From assembly GCF_901482605.1 (NCBI RefSeq), contig NZ_LR590481.1, forward strand, positions 1,984,001 to 2,048,000: 64,000 nt of DNA, written 5' to 3'. Below, piece by piece: positions 53,872-62,852 of this stretch; position 1 is the first letter of the stretch, and the number at the start of each line of letters is the position of its first letter. Under the pieces are notes generated by a model. It was not told the DNA's origin. It was given only the letters and a program-made list of their open reading frames with translations, and searched no databases. A program made the translations under genes and the position numbers. The stretch is from Hathewaya histolytica. Lineage in GTDB: Bacteria; Bacillota; Clostridia; Clostridiales; Clostridiaceae.

Positions 53872-54114
53872 ATGTACACATACTATCCAAATGGGGTCTG
53901 TGCTAAAGAAATACACTTTGAAGTAATAGATAATAAAATAACTAATGTAAATTTTATTGGTGGTTGTAACGGTAATCTTCAAGGTATATCAAAACTTTTA
54001 GAAGGTTTATCTGTAGATGATGCTATCAATAAGCTTGAAGGGATATCCTGTGGAAGTAAAGCTACTTCTTGCCCTGATCAATTTGCCTGTGCACTTAAAG
54101 AACTGGTAAAATAA
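53872..54114 (+). CDS. TSCPD domain protein (TIGR03905-like)
   Basis: 80-residue protein that contains GGCNGNLQGIS and ends around SCGSKATSCPDQFA, the TSCPD signature that gives the domain its name. The domain is also found at the C-terminus of some ribonucleotide reductases; the stand-alone form is of unknown function and may bind metal or iron through its Cys residues (four in the signature region). Ribosome binding site AAGGGGTG. Confidence 0.88.
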   Translation: MYTYYPNGVCAKEIHFEVIDNKITNVNFIGGCNGNLQGISKLLEGLSVDDAINKLEGISCGSKATSCPDQFACALKELVK

Positions 54115-54156
54115 AAGATAAAACATCCATATTAAATTATGGATGTTTTATCTTTT
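54113..54156 (+). terminator. Bidirectional terminator between TSCPD gene and folC
   Basis: Perfect 19-base arms (54113-54131, 54138-54156) with a 6-base loop and A/T-rich outer ends in both directions, between convergent genes. Confidence 0.9.
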
Positions 54157-54161
54157 ATAAC

Positions 54162-55463
54162 TTAAATTTTACTTTTAATTATTTTTCTCATATCACCTAT
54201 CATATATAAGGAACCCGATATTAAAATTAAATCCTCCTCTGATGCAATACTTAAAGCCTTCTCATAAGCCTTTTCATAATCTTCTTCATAAGAAGATTTC
54301 TTATTATATCTCTCTACTACTTCATTTAATTCTAGTGCTAATTTTCCTCTATCACTATGTGGTGTTACACTTATAACTTCCTTAGCTAAAGGAACTATAG
54401 TCTTAACCATATTTTCTACTTCTTTATCTTTTAAAATACCTAGTATAAGTATTATGTTTTTATATTTAAAATAAGTTGTAACACTTTCACTTAGCATTGT
54501 TATACCGTCTATATTATGAGCACCATCAATAACTACCAATGGGCCTCTTTTCATAATTTCTAATCTACCTGGCCAATTTACTTTCTTAAGTGCACTAATC
54601 ATTTGGTTCTCAGTTATATTAAATCCTATATCATTTAATACTTCAAAGGCATGTATACATAAAGCGCAATTTAAAAGTTGATGCTTACCTAGCAAGTTTA
54701 ATTCAATTTCATAATCACTTTTTTTGCCTTTTATTTTTATTAATTGTCTTAAACTTGAATCTTCCTCTAAAACCTTTATAAACTCTGAACAATTTTTATC
54801 TACTTCTATTAATCTTGAATTTTTTTCTCTACAAACTTGTTCTATAACGCTTTTACTTTCTTCTTTCTGTGGATACAAAATTAATGGAGTATCTTCTTTT
54901 ATTATACCAGCTTTTTCAGACGCTATTTTCTCTAAAGTATCTCCTAATATATCCATGTGGTCATAACTTATAGAAGTTATTAAAGTTAAAATTGGTGAAA
55001 TTACATTGGTAGAATCAAGTCTCCCACCTAACCCTACCTCTATTAAAGCAATATCAACTTCCTTTTTATAAAAATATAAAAAAGCAGCACAAGTTAATAT
55101 TTCAAAATATGTAGGTTCTCCAAAACCTTCATCTATAACCTTTCTTATAATAATGGAAAGCTCCGTTATTGTATCAGCAAATTCTTCTTTTTTTATGTAA
55201 GAATTAGATATTTGTATTCTCTCCTCAAACTCTTCTATATAGGGAGATGTATACATACCAACCTTATAACCAGCTTCCGCTAAAATAGCATTTAGCATAG
55301 CTGTGGTAGAGCCCTTACCATTAGTGCCACCAATATGTATAGTCTTTATTCTTTTATGTGGATTATTTAGTAATTCTAAAATTCTTTCTGTTCTCTCTAA
55401 TCCAAGCTTCATTCCAAATTTTGAAGTACTTTCAAGATAATTAATAGCTTCAACATAATTCAT
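54162..55463 (-). CDS. folC: Folylpolyglutamate synthase / dihydrofolate synthase
   Basis: 433-residue Mur-ligase-type enzyme that adds glutamate to (dihydro)pteroate or folates. P-loop GGTNGKGSTT (about 43-52), EVGLGGRLDSTN (about 143-154), SYDHMDILG and the C-terminal DGAHN segment are present. Ribosome binding site GAGGGA. It lies downstream of valS in the clostridial order (valS-folC), but here a small plus-strand gene separates them. Confidence 0.95.
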   Translation of the reverse strand: MNYVEAINYLESTSKFGMKLGLERTERILELLNNPHKRIKTIHIGGTNGKGSTTAMLNAILAEAGYKVGMYTSPYIEEFEERIQISNSYIKKEEFADTITELSIIIRKVIDEGFGEPTYFEILTCAAFLYFYKKEVDIALIEVGLGGRLDSTNVISPILTLITSISYDHMDILGDTLEKIASEKAGIIKEDTPLILYPQKEESKSVIEQVCREKNSRLIEVDKNCSEFIKVLEEDSSLRQLIKIKGKKSDYEIELNLLGKHQLLNCALCIHAFEVLNDIGFNITENQMISALKKVNWPGRLEIMKRGPLVVIDGAHNIDGITMLSESVTTYFKYKNIILILGILKDKEVENMVKTIVPLAKEVISVTPHSDRGKLALELNEVVERYNKKSSYEEDYEKAYEKALSIASEEDLILISGSLYMIGDMRKIIKSKI

Positions 55464-55659
55464 TTTTTATCCCTCGCTAACATGAGCATTTTCAATTAGT
55501 ACTTAAATAATTATATCAAATAGTATTTTTTTATTAAACCTTAATATGAATAATTTATAATAAAATATCCATTGATTAAATTTATTTTCTATAGTAGAAT
55601 ATTAATGATAATCAATATCTATTAATAATGTTATGCTTAAATCTTAGGAGTGATTTTCT

Positions 55660-55935
55660 ATGTCAAATGATGAAATTATAAAAGATCAAGATCAAGAAAA
55701 ATATGATATAATTTTTGAAAATGCGTATAATGATTTCATTACTACAATGAAAGATGATCCTAATTATACTATAGAGAACTTAGAAGCTCTTTTAGATAGT
55801 TTATATATTGTTCAAGGTAATGATCAGCTTGGACGTGGAAGTAGACATGATATCAGTATAAATGCTACAATATCGGCTGCTGAAACTGTATTATATGAAT
55901 GGAGAAAAGAATTATTAGAAAAAAACAAGCAATAA
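55660..55935 (+). CDS. Small conserved-looking hypothetical protein
   Basis: 91-residue acidic helical protein that I do not recognise. It includes SLYIVQGNDQLGRGSRHDISINATISAAE (for example NDQLGRGSRHDISINATI), which looks like a turn with a possible binding site. The AGGAGTG ribosome binding site and separate terminator argue for a real gene. It is inserted between folC and valS on the opposite strand. Confidence 0.75.
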   Translation: MSNDEIIKDQDQEKYDIIFENAYNDFITTMKDDPNYTIENLEALLDSLYIVQGNDQLGRGSRHDISINATISAAETVLYEWRKELLEKNKQ

Positions 55936-55960
55936 TTTTTTGATTACTTATAATTTAAAT

Positions 55961-55991
55961 AAAAAAGGACTTGCAATTGCAGGTCCTTTTT
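55961..55991 (+). terminator. Bidirectional terminator between small ORF and valS
   Basis: Nearly palindromic 31 bases with A-rich and T-rich ends and a TTGCAATTGCA core; one G-U pair on each strand. It lies between convergent stops at 55935 and 55998. Confidence 0.88.
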
Positions 55992-55997
55992 AGTTTA

Positions 55998-58646
55998 TTA
56001 TAAATTTTTTAAAGAGTCTATTCTCTCAAGTACAGTATTGTACATAGATTTATATTTTTCAGCTTTTTCTTTTTCTTCTTTAACTACAGCCTCTGGAGCT
56101 TTACTTACAAACTTTTCATTAGAAAGTTTCTTCTCCACCCTATCTATTTCTTTTTGAAGTTTTTCTTTTTCCTTATTTAATCTTTCTACTTCCTTTTCAA
56201 TATCTATAAGATCTAAAAGCGGCATATATATTTCTGCATTCTTAGTAACTGCAGATACAGCATCCTTAGGAGCATCTTCTTTATTTTCTAGGAAATTAAC
56301 CTCACTTGCAGAAGCTAATTTTTCGAAATAAACTCTTCCTTCTTCAAAAGCTTCCCTTCCATTGTGAGCTAAAATCATAAGTTTCGCTTTTCTAGACGGT
56401 GGAACATTCATTTCAGCTTTAACATTTCTTATAGCTTTAATTCCCTCTATGATGTAGTTCATGTTTTCTTCTGATTTAAGATCTTCTAATTCCTTTTTAT
56501 ACTCAGGCCATTTAGAAATTGTAATGGATTCATTCTCTGTATCTAAATGAGTATAAATTTCTTCAGTTATAAATGGCATTACAGGATGTAATAGCTGTAA
56601 TCCTTTAGTAAGTACTGTGTAAAGTACATTGTATGCAATACCCTTTGCTTCTTCATCCTCTGAGAAGAATACAGGTTTTACAAGTTCTATATACCAATCA
56701 CAGAATTCATTCCACATAAAGTCATAAGTTTTTTGAAGTGCTATACCTATCTCGAACTTCTCAATATTTTCTGTAACCTCTTTAATTACAGTATTTAATC
56801 TTGATAATATCCATTTATCTGCTACAGAGTAATTGTTACTATCTTTATACTTATTCATTATGTCTCTGTCTAGATTCATCATAACAAATCTTGAAGCATT
56901 CCAAATCTTGTTTGCAAAGTTTCTAGCAGATTCTACTCTCTCTTCATAGAATCTTATATCATTTCCAGGAGCATTTCCTGTAACTAACATAAATCTTAGA
57001 GCATCTGCCCCGTATTTATCTATAATTTCTAGAGGGTCCACTCCATTACCTAAGGATTTAGACATTTTTCTTCCTTCACTGTCTCTTACAAGTCCATGCA
57101 TTAATACATTTTCAAAAGGAATGTCTCCCATATTGTGAAGACCTGAGAATATCATTCTAGCAACCCAGAAGAATATAATATCATGGCCTGTAACTAGTGT
57201 TGATGTAGGATAAAAATATTTTAAATCCTCAGTATTATCAGGCCAACCTAGAGTTGAAAACGGCCATAAAGCTGAACTAAACCATGTATCTAGAACATCT
57301 TCGTCTTGTTTTATGTTTTTACTTTTACATTTTGAACAACAACATGGTTCTTCCATGGTTACTGTAAGTTCTCCACAATCATTGCAATACCAAACTGGAA
57401 TTCTATGCCCCCACCATAATTGTCTTGATATACACCAATCTTGAATATTATCCATCCAGTTAAAATAAATTTTTTCAAATCTTTCTGGAACGAACTTAAT
57501 TTTTTTATTCTTAACTGCATCTATAGCTGGTTTTGCAAGAGGCTCCATTTTAACATACCATTGTTTTGAAAGCATTGGTTCAATTACAGTACTACATCTA
57601 TCATGTGTTCCTACATTATGATCATGCTTTCTTATTTGAACTAAAAGTCCTGCTTCCTTTAGGTCTTCCACTATGGTACGTCTTGCGTCGTATCTATCCA
57701 TATTTGAATATTTACCATATCCCTCTTTTATAGTACCATCTTCATTCATAACTACAATTTGAGGAAGGTTATGTCTTTGACCTACGCCATAATCATTTGG
57801 ATCATGAGCTGGAGTTATTTTAACTGCCCCTGTTCCAAATTCCACGTCAACGTAATCATCTGCTACGATCGGTATCTCCCTATTAACAAGTGGTAACATT
57901 AGCTTCTTTCCAATTAAATGAGCATATCTTTTATCTTCTGGGTTTACTGCTACAGCTGTATCTCCAAGCATAGTTTCTGGTCTTGTAGTTGCTATTTCTA
58001 AATATTCATCAGAACCTATTACTGGATATTTAATATGCCAAAAGCTACCTTCTTTTTCCTCATGCTCTATCTCAGCATCTGAAATTGCTGTCATACATTT
58101 CGGACACCAATTTGTAATTCTATCTCCTCTATAAATTAATCCTTCTTCATAAAGCTTTACAAAAACCTTTTTAACAGCCTTGCTTAAATTTTCATCCATG
58201 GTAAAGCTTTCTCTTGTAAAATCTGCAGAGCATCCTATTTTTTTTATTTGTCCTCTTATTCTATTTCTATATTCATCTGTCCATTGCCAAACTCTATCTA
58301 AGAAAGCCTCTCTTCCCATTTCTTTTTTATCTAGACCTTCTTTTATTATTTCTTTTTCTACTCTAACTTCTGTGGCAATACTAGCATGGTCCTGTCCTGG
58401 TAGCCATAGGGTACTGTATCCCTGCATCCTTTTTGTTCTAATTAAAATATCTTGAAGAGTATTATCAACAGCATGACCTAGATGTAACTGTCCTGTTATA
58501 TTTGGTGGTGGCATTATAACTGTATATGGTTTCTTGTTTTTATCTACTACAGGGGTAAAAAAGCCTTTTTCCTCCCACCATGCATATAATCTTTCTTCAA
58601 ACTCTTTCGGGTCATATGTCTTAGCTATATTTTTATTTTCTTCCAT
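55998..58646 (-). CDS. valS: Valyl-tRNA synthetase
   Basis: Class I synthetase charging tRNA-Val and editing Thr. [13 protein letters not shown] (HIGH motif, about 45-57), the CP1 editing domain (about 190-330), [10 protein letters not shown] (KMSKS, about 523-532), the anticodon-binding domain and the C-terminal coiled-coil arm (about 815-882) are all visible. At 882 residues length is normal. Two ATGs lie at 58652 and 58646; the AAGGAG site is 9 bases from the second. It is controlled by a T-box. Confidence 0.97.
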   Translation of the reverse strand: MEENKNIAKTYDPKEFEERLYAWWEEKGFFTPVVDKNKKPYTVIMPPPNITGQLHLGHAVDNTLQDILIRTKRMQGYSTLWLPGQDHASIATEVRVEKEIIKEGLDKKEMGREAFLDRVWQWTDEYRNRIRGQIKKIGCSADFTRESFTMDENLSKAVKKVFVKLYEEGLIYRGDRITNWCPKCMTAISDAEIEHEEKEGSFWHIKYPVIGSDEYLEIATTRPETMLGDTAVAVNPEDKRYAHLIGKKLMLPLVNREIPIVADDYVDVEFGTGAVKITPAHDPNDYGVGQRHNLPQIVVMNEDGTIKEGYGKYSNMDRYDARRTIVEDLKEAGLLVQIRKHDHNVGTHDRCSTVIEPMLSKQWYVKMEPLAKPAIDAVKNKKIKFVPERFEKIYFNWMDNIQDWCISRQLWWGHRIPVWYCNDCGELTVTMEEPCCCSKCKSKNIKQDEDVLDTWFSSALWPFSTLGWPDNTEDLKYFYPTSTLVTGHDIIFFWVARMIFSGLHNMGDIPFENVLMHGLVRDSEGRKMSKSLGNGVDPLEIIDKYGADALRFMLVTGNAPGNDIRFYEERVESARNFANKIWNASRFVMMNLDRDIMNKYKDSNNYSVADKWILSRLNTVIKEVTENIEKFEIGIALQKTYDFMWNEFCDWYIELVKPVFFSEDEEAKGIAYNVLYTVLTKGLQLLHPVMPFITEEIYTHLDTENESITISKWPEYKKELEDLKSEENMNYIIEGIKAIRNVKAEMNVPPSRKAKLMILAHNGREAFEEGRVYFEKLASASEVNFLENKEDAPKDAVSAVTKNAEIYMPLLDLIDIEKEVERLNKEKEKLQKEIDRVEKKLSNEKFVSKAPEAVVKEEKEKAEKYKSMYNTVLERIDSLKNL

Positions 58647-58730
58647 TATCATTTTCTCCTTTCACTTTACTTATGTTTAATATAAAATAACAAATACTTT
58701 TAGTATGACTTATATATATTTCTACTGAAT

Positions 58731-58985
58731 TAAAATAAAAAAGCGCCGTAATCCTAAAAAAGGACGACAGCGCGCGTTACCACCTTTATTCTTAAAATAC
58801 AATTTATATTATACTCTAAGCTCTCAAAAATTTTAACGATTTTTACCGTTTCTACTTACTTAATTTCTGTAGAAAAGCTCCAAAGCTACCTTCAAAATGT
58901 TTCCTATAAAAGACCTTTCAGCCCATGAGTCCTTCTCTCTTAATATTCCACACTTTTACTCCTCTTTTTCCTAGCTTTTATATAT
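58731..58985 (-). promoter_or_regulatory. T-box leader of valS, specifier GUA (Val)
   Basis: The T-box sequence AGGTGGTAACGCGC is at 58772-58785 on the minus strand. The specifier GTA lies at 58887-58889 in the context TTGAAG-GTA-G, aligned with the other two T-boxes. The terminator arms (about 58742-58755 and 58761-58773) are followed by TTTTTTATTTTA. Confidence 0.92.
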
Positions 58986-59039
58986 TTACTTATATCTTAA
59001 AATTATATCTTAGATTTTTAATATGTCAAGATAGAAAAA

Positions 59040-59048
59040 TGGTATAAT
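59040..59048 (+). promoter_or_regulatory. Extended -10 promoter of the ATP-cone gene
   Basis: TGGTATAAT (59040-59048) is a consensus extended -10 element, the same sequence as the one upstream of the DUF6873 gene. The start codon follows 45 bases later. Confidence 0.55.
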
Positions 59049-59092
59049 ATATCTTAATAGACCTAATATTATGATAAAAGGAGGAAAATATA

Positions 59093-59359
59093 ATGAAAAT
59101 AATAAAAAGAAGTGGGAACATAGAAAGTTTTAATTTAGAAAAAATAAGAACTAGTCTTGAAAATTGTGCTAATGATGTAAATGTTACTCTAACAGAAGGA
59201 GACATAAAAACTATTCTATCTGATATTTTATCTACTCTAGAAAAAACTAGAAAAGACGCCTCTCCAACTTCTGTATATGAAATTAGAGGGCTAATATATA
59301 CCATATTAATTAATCATAAATTTGAAACTCTTTGCAAAGCATACATGTTTGAAGAATAG
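59093..59359 (+). CDS. Stand-alone ATP-cone domain protein
   Basis: 88 residues that consist only of an ATP-cone domain: KIIKRSGNIESFNLEKIRTSLE at the start (for example IIKRSGNIESFNLEKI) and YEIRGLIYTIL in the middle. ATP-cones bind ATP/dATP and regulate ribonucleotide reductases and the repressor NrdR. NrdR itself has an N-terminal zinc ribbon that is missing here, and no reductase gene is nearby. The AAAGGAGG ribosome binding site supports translation. Role unknown; a free allosteric domain is possible. Confidence 0.85.
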   Translation: MKIIKRSGNIESFNLEKIRTSLENCANDVNVTLTEGDIKTILSDILSTLEKTRKDASPTSVYEIRGLIYTILINHKFETLCKAYMFEE

Positions 59360-59373
59360 TAAATTTAACATAC

Positions 59374-59420
59374 AAAATGCCTTATACAATGATTGAAAAA
59401 ATCATTGTATAAGGCATTTT
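59374..59420 (+). terminator. Bidirectional terminator between the ATP-cone gene and cls
   Basis: Perfect 21-base arms (59374-59394, 59400-59420) with a GAAAA-type loop, between convergent stops. One of the strongest hairpins in the window. Confidence 0.92.
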
Positions 59421-59427
59421 CTTTCAC

Positions 59428-60861
59428 TTAAAGTATGGGAGATAGAAGCCTTACTATAGATTCTGCTATTTTACTTCCCCTGCCTCTATTTATAAAATTT
59501 TCTAAAGTAACTTGTTTGCAATAGCTCATATCTTCTATAAATTGTTTGCTAAGATTTTCACTTATTTCCCTATCATATATTACAGCATTAGTCTCAAAAT
59601 TAAGATCAAAACTTCTAATATCCATATTAGCCGTACCTATTGTACATACCGAATTATCTGAAACAACCGTCTTACAATGTATAAATCCATTATTATACAA
59701 ATATATTTTAACACCCACTTCTAATAATTCACCTATATAAGAATTGGCAGCCCAGGACATAAACTTATGGTCAGGTCTTCCAGGTATCATAATTCTAACA
59801 TCTACTCCAGATAATGATGAGAGTTTTAAAGCGCTTAGCATGGTCTCATCGGGTACAAAATATGGAGATTGAATATAAACATAATCCATTGCTTTATTTA
59901 ATATTTTAAGATATACATTTCTTATATAAGGTTCTTCATGATCGGGTCCACTAGATACTATTTGCATACCTGTAGAACTACTTGGAAGATAATTTATTTC
60001 AAAATACTTATTGTAATTTCCTAATTCTTCTCCAGATGCATAAGCCCAATCTAATAAAAATCTCTCTTCTAATTCTTTAACGGCTTCTCCTTCCACAATT
60101 ATATGTGTATCTCTCCAGTTTCCAATTTTATTATCTTTACCTAAATACTCATCACCTACGTTAAATCCTCCAATAAATCCTTTATTTCCATCTACAACTA
60201 CGATTTTCCTATGATTTCTATAATTTATACGTAAATTAATATGAGGTATAATACTTGGAAAAAATGCAGCATATCTTCCACCAGCTTCTGTAAATTTTCT
60301 TAAAAACTTTTTATTATTTATTTTATAAGATCCCATTGCATCAAAAAGTAACTTTACCTCTACACCTTCTTTTACTTTTTCTGTAAGAAGTTCTATAAGG
60401 TCATTTCCTATACTGTCATTTTGGATAATATAATATTCCATATGAATAAAATTCTTAGCATCCTTTATTTCCTTAAATAACCTAGAAAACTTACTCTTAC
60501 CTTCAAAAAATAATTCCACAGAGTTTTTTTGAGTATATATAGCATTTGTGTTTCTAAAATTCATTTGTATAATATCTATATTTTCTAAGACCTCATTTTT
60601 ATATTTATATTGATTTTTAACCTTATTAAAGTACTCTTTCTTTTTTTGGTCGGTTAAAATCTTATTACTAAACATCTTTTCTTTAGTAAGACTCTGCCCA
60701 AAAAGCAAATACACTATAAAACCAATAACAGGTAAAAACATAATTACCAGTAACCATGCCCAAGTAGTAGTTGGATTTTTTCTTTCAAAAAAAATCAGTA
60801 CTAGCATAGATAAAATATTTATAATTATAATTGATGTTCCTAATATTATCCCTATATTCAT
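59428..60861 (-). CDS. cls: Cardiolipin synthase
   Basis: 477-residue membrane phospholipase-D-type enzyme that makes cardiolipin from two phosphatidylglycerols. Two N-terminal spans (about 5-25 and 35-54) precede two HKD motifs: HRKIVVVDG with following GFIGGFNVG, and HCKTVVSDN with GTANMDIRS. The start at 60861 follows AAGGAG by 6 bases; an open upstream extension to 60909 is not supported by a ribosome binding site. Confidence 0.95.
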   Translation of the reverse strand: MNIGIILGTSIIIINILSMLVLIFFERKNPTTTWAWLLVIMFLPVIGFIVYLLFGQSLTKEKMFSNKILTDQKKKEYFNKVKNQYKYKNEVLENIDIIQMNFRNTNAIYTQKNSVELFFEGKSKFSRLFKEIKDAKNFIHMEYYIIQNDSIGNDLIELLTEKVKEGVEVKLLFDAMGSYKINNKKFLRKFTEAGGRYAAFFPSIIPHINLRINYRNHRKIVVVDGNKGFIGGFNVGDEYLGKDNKIGNWRDTHIIVEGEAVKELEERFLLDWAYASGEELGNYNKYFEINYLPSSSTGMQIVSSGPDHEEPYIRNVYLKILNKAMDYVYIQSPYFVPDETMLSALKLSSLSGVDVRIMIPGRPDHKFMSWAANSYIGELLEVGVKIYLYNNGFIHCKTVVSDNSVCTIGTANMDIRSFDLNFETNAVIYDREISENLSKQFIEDMSYCKQVTLENFINRGRGSKIAESIVRLLSPIL

Positions 60862-60934
60862 CTTATTCTCCTTAAGTAAAAATCTTTTGCTTAATAATAT
60901 TCTAAGCAAAAATTATGATTAATACAATGCAATC

Positions 60935-61015
60935 ATATAAATTAACATTTATATAATAATTAACATATTATAAATTGCTAAATAAAACTTTATATTTTAT
61001 GAAAATTTTAAGTAA
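60935..61015 (+). repeat. 81-bp direct repeat, copy A
   Basis: 77 of 81 positions are identical to 62755-62835, the promoter region of the NMT1-type lipoprotein gene. The similarity fades on into the first codons of that gene (TTATGAATAA versus TTATGAGTAAA), so copy A looks like a relic of a duplicated gene start. Confidence 0.8.
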
Positions 61016-61060
61016 AAAAGATTTTTAAGCTTATGAATAAGATATTTTATTAAATGTAAA

Positions 61061-61082
61061 GAAGCCACCAAATGGTGGCTTC
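61061..61082 (-). terminator. Terminator of the NlpC/P60 gene
   Basis: GAAGCCACC / GGTGGCTTC arms (61061-61069, 61074-61082) with a 4-base loop, followed by TTTACATTT on the minus strand, 67 bases past the stop. Confidence 0.75.
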
Positions 61083-61148
61083 AAGATGTTAGTAAATATA
61101 TTTATTAACAACCTAAAATGGTTCTCACATACTAGAACTATATACCCG

Positions 61149-61940
61149 TTATTTTAATATTTTATTCCAATCTTTTTCTCTTATAACGCCATCTGCACCT
61201 GCAGCACTCCATATTCCTGCTTTAATTTGCCATTGACGTACTTCTTCTTTAGTTTTATTGCTATATACTCCATCTCTAGTAGAACCAAGCCACCATTGTA
61301 TAAATCTTGTAGCATATTTAAGATCTGTATTAACTGCTAAGTGTGGTTTACTAACAATTTGGTTTAAAGCAGTAACAACTGAATCATCTAAAGTATTATT
61401 AACTGGTAATCCCATTGTACTTCTAAAATGACTAATAGATTCTTTTGTTTTTTGATCTATAGTTCCTGTTACCTCTCCAGAATAAAAACTACATTTTATT
61501 AAGTCTCTTTGAACGGATGCAATAAAATCTGTTGTGTATCCACTTGGATCTACTGTTTTTAATATTTTATTCCAATCCTTTTCTCTTATAACACCATCTG
61601 CACCTGCAGCACTCCATATTCCAGCTTTAATTTGCCATTGACGCACTTCTTCTTTAGTTTTATTGCTGTATACTCCATCTCTAGTAGAACCAAGCCACCA
61701 TTGTATAAATCTTGTAGCATATTTAAGATCTGTATTAACTGCTAAGTGTGGTTTACCAACAATTTGATTTAAAGCAGTAACAACTGAATTATCTAAGGTA
61801 TTATTAACTGGTAATCCCATTGTACTTCTAAAATGACTAATAGATTCTTTTGTTTTTTGATCTATAACTCCTGTTGCTGCTCCAGAGTAAAAGCTACATT
61901 TTGCTAAATTCTTTTGTACTGATGCAATAAAATCCTTTGT
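61149..61940 (-). repeat. 405-bp tandem repeat within the NlpC/P60 gene
   Basis: Unit 1 covers 61940-61536 and unit 2 covers 61535-61149 (21 bases short of a full unit). Period is exactly 405 bases (135 codons), so the frame is kept. Differences are few and scattered, for example CAATCTTTTTCTC versus CAATCCTTTTCTC. Confidence 0.9.
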
Positions 61941-62381
61941 ATAGTTGTTAGAAGATATTCCTTTTATTCTTCTCCCTGCATAAAATTTATAAACAGAGCT
62001 TATTTTAACTACATCCCCTGTCTTAGGTGAGTGTATCATTTGTCCATTTCCAACATATATACCCACATGACCTGTATGTGGGAATACTAAATCCCCTGGC
62101 TGTAAATCATTTTGTGATACCGCAGTTCCAACGTTAATTTGATCATAAGTTGATCTTGGTAATTCTATTCCTGCTGAATTTCTATATACATATTGAACAA
62201 ATCCTGAACAATCAAAGCCTTTTGGAGTTGTTCCCCCCCACACATAAGGAGTTCCCATAAACTTTTTTGCATAACTAACTACATCTTGCCCAGTCGCTGC
62301 TTGAACTATATTAAATAGTGACGAACCTAGAACTAAGAGTAGAGCCATAAGTACACTTAATACCCTTGTTTTTTTCTTCAT
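61149..62381 (-). CDS. Secreted NlpC/P60 peptidoglycan hydrolase with two long C-terminal repeats
   Basis: 410 residues. A signal peptide (1-28, cleavage near VQA-A) leads into an NlpC/P60 domain with catalytic Cys58 (FDCSGF), His105 (GHVGIY) and His117, which cleaves peptide stems of the cell wall. Residues 148-282 and 283-410 are two almost identical units of 135 residues. Each unit has a half with DFIASVQ..L.KCSFYSG and a half with FIQWWLGSTRDGVYSNKT, both resembling peptidoglycan-binding PGBD folds. The repeats are also near-identical in DNA, so the duplication is recent. Ribosome binding site AAAGGAGA. It is divergent from the NMT1-type gene. Confidence 0.9.
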   Translation of the reverse strand: MKKKTRVLSVLMALLLVLGSSLFNIVQAATGQDVVSYAKKFMGTPYVWGGTTPKGFDCSGFVQYVYRNSAGIELPRSTYDQINVGTAVSQNDLQPGDLVFPHTGHVGIYVGNGQMIHSPKTGDVVKISSVYKFYAGRRIKGISSNNYTKDFIASVQKNLAKCSFYSGAATGVIDQKTKESISHFRSTMGLPVNNTLDNSVVTALNQIVGKPHLAVNTDLKYATRFIQWWLGSTRDGVYSNKTKEEVRQWQIKAGIWSAAGADGVIREKDWNKILKTVDPSGYTTDFIASVQRDLIKCSFYSGEVTGTIDQKTKESISHFRSTMGLPVNNTLDDSVVTALNQIVSKPHLAVNTDLKYATRFIQWWLGSTRDGVYSNKTKEEVRQWQIKAGIWSAAGADGVIREKDWNKILK

Positions 62382-62852
62382 AATCCCATCTCCTTTATTA
62401 ATTGGTATATAATATAATTCTATACCTAAAAGGAAATTCCTTTTTACATATATAAAATTTTACAATATAAGAATCCAACCTTATCCTATGTTCTTGTATT
62501 CCTCTGCCATACCTACTTAAACAAGATTCAGAATATATTCTATGGAACTCCATATTAAATTAGCATCGGTTCCCTTAAAATATGTAAATCATGCCCTAAA
62601 TCCAGTAGAAACATCGTATACAATCTATATAGTGTAGTGAAATAAATTTTATCAACTTTTCTAATCTATATAGGTATATACAAACATTAAGAAATGCTAT
62701 AGAAAAAGTAACTACCTTTTCTACCCAATAAGAACAATTACTAATAATACAATTATATAAATTAACATTTATATAATAATTAACATATTATAAATTGCTA
62801 AACGAAACTTGATATTTTATCAAAATTTTAAGTAAAGGAGGCTTATAGGTTT
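62382..62852. other. Divergent intergenic region between NlpC/P60 and NMT1 genes
   Basis: About 470 bases. It contains an AAAAGGAA/TTCCTTTT inverted repeat near 62430, a segment (about 62460-62745) of higher GC than ordinary intergenic DNA that I could not turn into any recognised protein in any frame, and copy B of the 81-bp repeat at the right end. I saw no TPP or other riboswitch ahead of the NMT1-type gene. Confidence 0.5.
62755..62835 (+). repeat. 81-bp direct repeat, copy B
   Basis: Matches 60935-61015 at 77 of 81 positions. It ends at the AAAGGAGG ribosome binding site of the following gene and therefore carries its promoter. Confidence 0.8.

Noticed and set aside
62700-62852. TPP riboswitch upstream of the NMT1/THI5-type gene
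   Set aside because: No CTGAGA or other TPP-box elements are visible, so a thiamine-precursor role is not supported.
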